From positions 1-64,000 of the forward strand of contig CALXAH010000009.1 of assembly GCA_944386225.1 (NCBI GenBank): 64,000 nt of DNA, given 5' to 3'. This DNA is from an uncultured Gemmiger sp. (GTDB lineage Bacteria; Bacillota; Clostridia; Oscillospirales; Ruminococcaceae). How positions within the stretch are numbered: the first letter of the stretch is position 1; each line of letters starts with the position of its first letter. Position numbers and translations under genes: made by a program. Under the pieces are notes generated by a model that made no database searches, was not told where the DNA came from, and was given only the letters and a program-made list of their open reading frames with translations. Below are positions 60,240 to 64,000 of the stretch, in pieces.

Positions 60240-61023
60240 GCCTGCATCCCGCGGCTTTATCCCGCCGCGGGATGATCATGAGCGGCTTGTGATGCGCCGC
60301 GCGGAAGAATTGGCCCGTGCCGCTGAAAACAGCGGCCGGGTTCGCTGGACATCTTTCCTGAGCGACCGGGAACAGGATCTGTGTGTCGCTGCCATGAACC
60401 GTGCCGGCTGTGCCTGCTACGGTTTTGAGGGAGGATTTGAACAAGCGGAACGGAAGTTGCTGTGCATAAGGCCGGCGGGCGCCTATGGCGAACCGCCGCT
60501 TTGTTGCGTCCGGGTGGAATTTGGCCAGCCCGGCCCCGGCCACCGGGATCTGCTGGGCTCCATGCTGGGCCTGGGCATCAAGCGGGAGAGCATAGGGGAT
60601 ATCCTGCTCGGTGCGGCCCCGGCGCAGCAGGCTTTCGTCTGTGCACTGGAACCGGCTGCCCGGCTGATTTGCCAGGAGCTTTCTTCGGCGGGCCGGGTAT
60701 CCGCCCGGGCGGAGATGGCACGGTTTGAGGATATCCCGCAGGAACTGTGCATGCCCCAGCGGGAAAGCCATACCGTCACGGTGGCATCCCTGCGGGCGGA
60801 CAGTGTGCTGGCTGCCATGCTGCATGTTTCCCGTGGACAGGCCTGCGATCTGATCCGGGCCGGGCGGGTAGAGATCAACCATATCCCGGTCTCGGCCGCT
60901 CATACGGATGTGTATGAGGGGGACGTGTTCACGGTACGGGGCACAGGGCGTTTCCGTGTACAGCAGCTGGGCGGGAAAAGCCGCAAAGAACGTTTGTTTC
61001 TTACATTTTTTCAGTATGGCTGA
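60223..61023 (+). CDS. ylmH: YlmH S4-domain RNA-binding protein
   Basis: A 266-residue YlmH-family protein. The N-terminal ~175 residues include WTSFLSDREQDLC and the region FGQPGPGHRDLLGSMLGLGIKRESIGDIL, diagnostic of the family. An S4 RNA-binding domain follows (SVLAAMLHVSRGQACDLIRAGRVEINH). In B. subtilis YlmH is encoded with the division genes and has been linked to ribosome-associated quality control. The ATG at 60223 overlaps sepF by 17 bases and follows GGAGAG. Confidence 0.93.
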   Translation: MAYSSEPASRGFIPPRDDHERLVMRRAEELARAAENSGRVRWTSFLSDREQDLCVAAMNRAGCACYGFEGGFEQAERKLLCIRPAGAYGEPPLCCVRVEFGQPGPGHRDLLGSMLGLGIKRESIGDILLGAAPAQQAFVCALEPAARLICQELSSAGRVSARAEMARFEDIPQELCMPQRESHTVTVASLRADSVLAAMLHVSRGQACDLIRAGRVEINHIPVSAAHTDVYEGDVFTVRGTGRFRVQQLGGKSRKERLFLTFFQYG

Positions 61024-61062
61024 GCCATGCGCAATATTCTTACACGACCGGAGGGGTAGATC

Positions 61063-61797
61063 ATGATTTCATCTCAGGAGATCCGCACCGTCACCTTTGA
61101 AAAGGCCATGCGCGGGTATCGGGCAGAGGATGTGGATTCGTTTCTTCAGCAGGTGGCCGACACGATCGACGAGCTGACCAAGGAAAAGGAAGAATCCCGC
61201 AAAAAGCTGTATATCCTGGCGCAGAAGATAGAGGAGTATCGCAAGGACGAAGACAATCTGAAAACGGCGCTTCTCAACGCCCAGCGCATGGGTGAAAACG
61301 TGATCCACGAGGCCAAGCAGAAAGCGGAGGAAATTATCCGCAAGGCCCGTATCGGCGCGGAGGATATTACCCGCCAGGCGCATGAGCAGGTACAGGATGA
61401 GACGCTGGAATATCAGCGGATCAGTGCCGAGGTTGCGGCTTTCAAAACCAATGTGCTGAATCTGTACCGGCAGCATATTGAGTCCCTCAGCACCCTGCCG
61501 GGCCATGAGGAAGAAGCCCCGGCCGAAAAGGAAGAAGAAGCGGTTCAGAGCCCGGAAGAACTGGCCGCGCAGGAGCCGGCTGCCGCGGAGACGGACGAGC
61601 CTGCCCAGCCGGCGCAGCAGGAGGCGGCCCCCTGGGTGGTGGCTGCCGCCGCTCCGGAAGCCCCGGAAGAAGAGGATTTCGGCGCCGAGATCGATTTTAC
61701 CAATTTGATGGACGCCCCCGACGCCCCGGAAGAGGAGCCTGCCGAAGAAGAACCGTCGGTATTTGACGGATTCCAGGGCATTAAATTCAGCGACTGA
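61063..61797 (+). CDS. divIVA: DivIVA-family cell division/polarity protein
   Basis: A 244-residue DivIVA. The N-terminal lipid-binding domain is EIRTVTFEKAMRGYRAEDVDSFL with the GY-x-x-xDVD core. Coiled coil runs from about 30 to 145. A long acidic Pro/Glu/Ala tail follows (about 148-244), longer than in B. subtilis DivIVA. It binds negatively curved membrane at septa and poles and recruits partners. GGAGGGG precedes the start. It lies 39 bp after ylmH and 37 bp before ileS. Confidence 0.94.
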   Translation: MISSQEIRTVTFEKAMRGYRAEDVDSFLQQVADTIDELTKEKEESRKKLYILAQKIEEYRKDEDNLKTALLNAQRMGENVIHEAKQKAEEIIRKARIGAEDITRQAHEQVQDETLEYQRISAEVAAFKTNVLNLYRQHIESLSTLPGHEEEAPAEKEEEAVQSPEELAAQEPAAAETDEPAQPAQQEAAPWVVAAAAPEAPEEEDFGAEIDFTNLMDAPDAPEEEPAEEEPSVFDGFQGIKFSD

Positions 61798-61834
61798 CCG
61801 CACACAAAAAACGCAGCGAGGAGAGTATAGACCA

Positions 61835-64000
61835 GTGGCACAGGATTACAACAAAACCATCAATCTTCCCAGCACCAAATTTGATATGCGTGCTGGCCTG
61901 CCCAAGAAGGAGCCGGAAATGCTCCGCGACTGGCAGGAGAATCATCTGTACGAAGAACTCATGAAGCACAACGAGGGCAAGCCCAAGTATGTACTGCATG
62001 ACGGCCCTCCGTATGCCAACGGCAACATCCACATGGGCACAGCGCTGAACAAGATCATCAAGGACATCATTGTCCGCTATAAGAACATGACCGGTTTCCA
62101 GGCTCCCTATGTGCCCGGCTACGACACCCATGGCCTGCCGATTGAGCTGAAGGCCATGAAGCAGCTGGTGGGCAAGGGCGAGATCTCCAAACTGGAGCTG
62201 CGCAAGGTCTGCCATGAGTTTGCCACCGAGCATATCGACATCATGGGCGAACAGTTCCAGCGCCTGGGCGTGATCGGCGATTTCAAGGATCCCTACCTGA
62301 CCCTGAAGCCGGAATTTGAGGCCCGCCAGATCGAGATCTTCGGCGAGATGGCCAAGAAGGGCTATATCTACAAGGGCCTGAAGGCTGTGTACTGGTGCCC
62401 GGAGGACCGTACCGCCCTGGCCGAGGCGGAGATCGAGTACGGCGAGGACGAGTGCGATTCCATCTACGTCCGTTTCAATGTCACCGACGACCCGAACGGC
62501 ATTCTGGCCAAGCGCGGCATCCCCATGGACAAGGCCTGGTTCGTGATCTGGACCACTACCACCTGGACTCTGCCCGCCAACGTGGCCATCTGCCTGAACC
62601 CCGACTACGACTATGTATTCGTCAAGGTAGGGGAGAACTATCTGGTCATGGCCGAGGCTTTGGTGGAGAGCACCATGCAGGCCTGCAAGATCGAGAGCTA
62701 CGAGATCGTGGGCGAGCCCGTGCGCGGCAGCGAGCTGGAACTGATGCAGGTTCAGCATCCTTTCCTGGACCGCAAGAGCCTGGTGATCAACGGCGACCAT
62801 GTCACGCTGGAAAGCGGTACCGGCTGCGTTCACACGGCGCCCGGTCATGGTGTGGAAGACTTTGAGGTCTGCACCCGCCACTATCCGCAGGTCCCCGTGG
62901 TGGTGCCGGTGGACGACGGCGGTTACCTGACTGCCGAGGCCGGCCCCTTCAGCGGCCTGAAGGTCTGGGATGCCAACAAGGTGATCCTGAAGCATATCCA
63001 GGAGAGCGGCCATCTGCTGGGCGTTCAGCACATGAGCCACCAGTATCCCCATTGCTGGCGATGCCACAGCCCCATCATCTTCCGTGCCACCAAGCAGTGG
63101 TTCTGCTCTATCGACGCCTTTAAGGAGGATGTCTATAAGGCCATCGACCAGGTGCAGTGGTTCCCCGGCTGGGGCCATGACCGCATGACCGGCATGGTGC
63201 GTGACCGCAGCGACTGGTGCATTAGCCGTCAGCGTACCTGGGGTGTGCCGATCCCGGCGTTCTACTGCAAAAAGTGCGGCAAGTACCACATCACCGACGA
63301 GACCATCAAGGCGGTCAGCGACCTGTTCCGCAAGGAGGGCAGCGACGCCTGGTACAAATACGAGGCTTCCGAGATCCTGCCGGCCGGCTACACCTGCGAA
63401 TGCGGCGGTACCGAGTTCGAGAAGGACAAGGATATCATGGATGTCTGGTTCGACTCCGGTTCCACCCACGTGGCGGTTCTGGAGGAGCGTCCGGAACTGC
63501 ACTGGCCTGCTGACCTGTATATGGAGGGCGGCGACCAGTTCCGCGGCTGGTTCCAGTCCAGCCTGCTCACCAGTGTCGCCACCCGCGGCGTTGCCCCTTA
63601 TAAGAACGTTCTGTGCCACGGCTGGGTAGTGGACGGCGAAGGCAAGCAGATGCACAAGTCTGCCGGCAACGGCGTGGAACCCAGCGAGATCATCAAGGAC
63701 TATGGCGCCGATATCGTGCGTCTGTGGGTTGCCTCCAGCGACTACACCGTGGACGTGCGCATCAGCAAGGAGATTGTCAAGCAGCTCAGCGAGGCGTACC
63801 GCAAGATCCGCAACACCGCCCGCTTCATCCTGGGCAACCTGAACGGTTTTAATGCCTGCACCGATCTGGTGGCGGACGATCAGCTTACCGAGCTGGACCG
63901 CTGGGCGCTGGATCGCCTGGATCAGCTGAACGCCGTGGCCCGTGATGGCTATGACAGCTTTGATTTCCATAAGGTGTACCATGCGGTGTACAACTTCTGC
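61835..64000 (+). CDS. ileS: Isoleucyl-tRNA synthetase, N-terminal 722 codons (cut by the window end)
   Basis: A GTG at 61835, after GAGGAGAG, opens a frame that stays open to base 64000. It reads ...TINLPSTKFDMRAGLPKKEP, then DGPPYANGNIHMGTALNKI (the HIGH-type motif, here HMGT), the editing domain with TTTTWTLPANVAI and GTGCVHTAPGHG, WCISRQRTWGVPIPAFYC, DVWFDSGSTH, and KQMHKSAGN as the KMSKS-type motif. This is a class I IleRS charging tRNA-Ile. About 200 C-terminal residues are missing. Its position behind divIVA is the common Firmicutes order. No T-box is visible in the 37-base gap. Confidence 0.97.
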   Translation, partial: MAQDYNKTINLPSTKFDMRAGLPKKEPEMLRDWQENHLYEELMKHNEGKPKYVLHDGPPYANGNIHMGTALNKIIKDIIVRYKNMTGFQAPYVPGYDTHGLPIELKAMKQLVGKGEISKLELRKVCHEFATEHIDIMGEQFQRLGVIGDFKDPYLTLKPEFEARQIEIFGEMAKKGYIYKGLKAVYWCPEDRTALAEAEIEYGEDECDSIYVRFNVTDDPNGILAKRGIPMDKAWFVIWTTTTWTLPANVAICLNPDYDYVFVKVGENYLVMAEALVESTMQACKIESYEIVGEPVRGSELELMQVQHPFLDRKSLVINGDHVTLESGTGCVHTAPGHGVEDFEVCTRHYPQVPVVVPVDDGGYLTAEAGPFSGLKVWDANKVILKHIQESGHLLGVQHMSHQYPHCWRCHSPIIFRATKQWFCSIDAFKEDVYKAIDQVQWFPGWGHDRMTGMVRDRSDWCISRQRTWGVPIPAFYCKKCGKYHITDETIKAVSDLFRKEGSDAWYKYEASEILPAGYTCECGGTEFEKDKDIMDVWFDSGSTHVAVLEERPELHWPADLYMEGGDQFRGWFQSSLLTSVATRGVAPYKNVLCHGWVVDGEGKQMHKSAGNGVEPSEIIKDYGADIVRLWVASSDYTVDVRISKEIVKQLSEAYRKIRNTARFILGNLNGFNACTDLVADDQLTELDRWALDRLDQLNAVARDGYDSFDFHKVYHAVYNFC

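Noticed and set aside
1-64000. CRISPR arrays, insertion sequences, rRNA or tRNA genes
   Set aside because: I saw no regularly spaced repeats, transposase or integrase motifs, rRNA signatures or tRNA cloverleaf with CCA end; a tRNA scan would be decisive.

Overview
The window looks like a chromosomal segment of a GC-rich (about 60%) gut Firmicute of the Oscillospiraceae/Ruminococcaceae (Faecalibacterium, Gemmiger or Subdoligranulum neighbourhood). This is an inference. It rests on a SCIFF ranthipeptide locus, a Rex repressor, SAM-I, T-box and Mn2+ (yybP-ykoY) leaders, a bile-salt-hydrolase-like enzyme, the sepF-ylmH-divIVA-ileS order, and frequent TTG starts after good Shine-Dalgarno sites. 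The housekeeping genes are compact, with many 1-20 bp gaps or overlaps. I saw no tRNA, rRNA, CRISPR array or insertion sequence.

Layout. 1-866: AT-richer edge of a probable integrated island, with a partial type I restriction methylase (hsdM) behind a small XRE regulator, both on the minus strand. It abuts rlmD, whose last ~90 codons are compositionally unlike the rest. 867-4934: rlmD, plsY, a diacylglycerol-glucosyltransferase-like gene and tepA, all minus. 5036-14854: rex-tdk, a short UvrA paralogue, phosphofructokinase, a SAM-I riboswitch with metK, an Orn/Lys/Arg decarboxylase-like gene and a multispanning membrane protein. 14826-16654: the SCIFF precursor and its radical SAM maturase, separated by terminator-like hairpins. 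16656-23510: recD2-comF, an mreB homologue, then a two-gene polysaccharide initiation unit with a possible leader attenuator, closed by a 22-bp convergent terminator.

23518-30390 is the most striking part. A sigma-54 activator gene lies between an L-cysteine desulfidase-like gene (minus) and a C-S lyase, an anion/amino-acid symporter and ridA (plus). Both outward transcription units carry near-perfect -24/-12 promoters, and both have AATTGGT repeats roughly 130-170 bp upstream. I read this as a sigma-54-controlled cysteine/cystine catabolic regulon, with RidA handling the 2-aminoacrylate that beta-elimination releases.

30470-41802: a T-box leader ahead of a BASS-family transporter, a BlaI/BlaR1-like pair with two direct-repeat operators, glutamine-dependent NAD synthase, an esterase, a Mn2+ riboswitch with mntP, a VanRS-like two-component system, and a bile salt hydrolase/DUF308 unit divergent from a c-di-GMP phosphodiesterase across a 10-bp inverted repeat. 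44071-58452: a pseudouridine synthase, then a DNA repair and tRNA modification block (radC, uvrB, uvrA, miaB, ylbF-like, mutS, mutL, miaA). 58474-64000: a HlyD-like adaptor and the division cluster sepF-ylmH-divIVA, running into ileS, which is cut by the window end.
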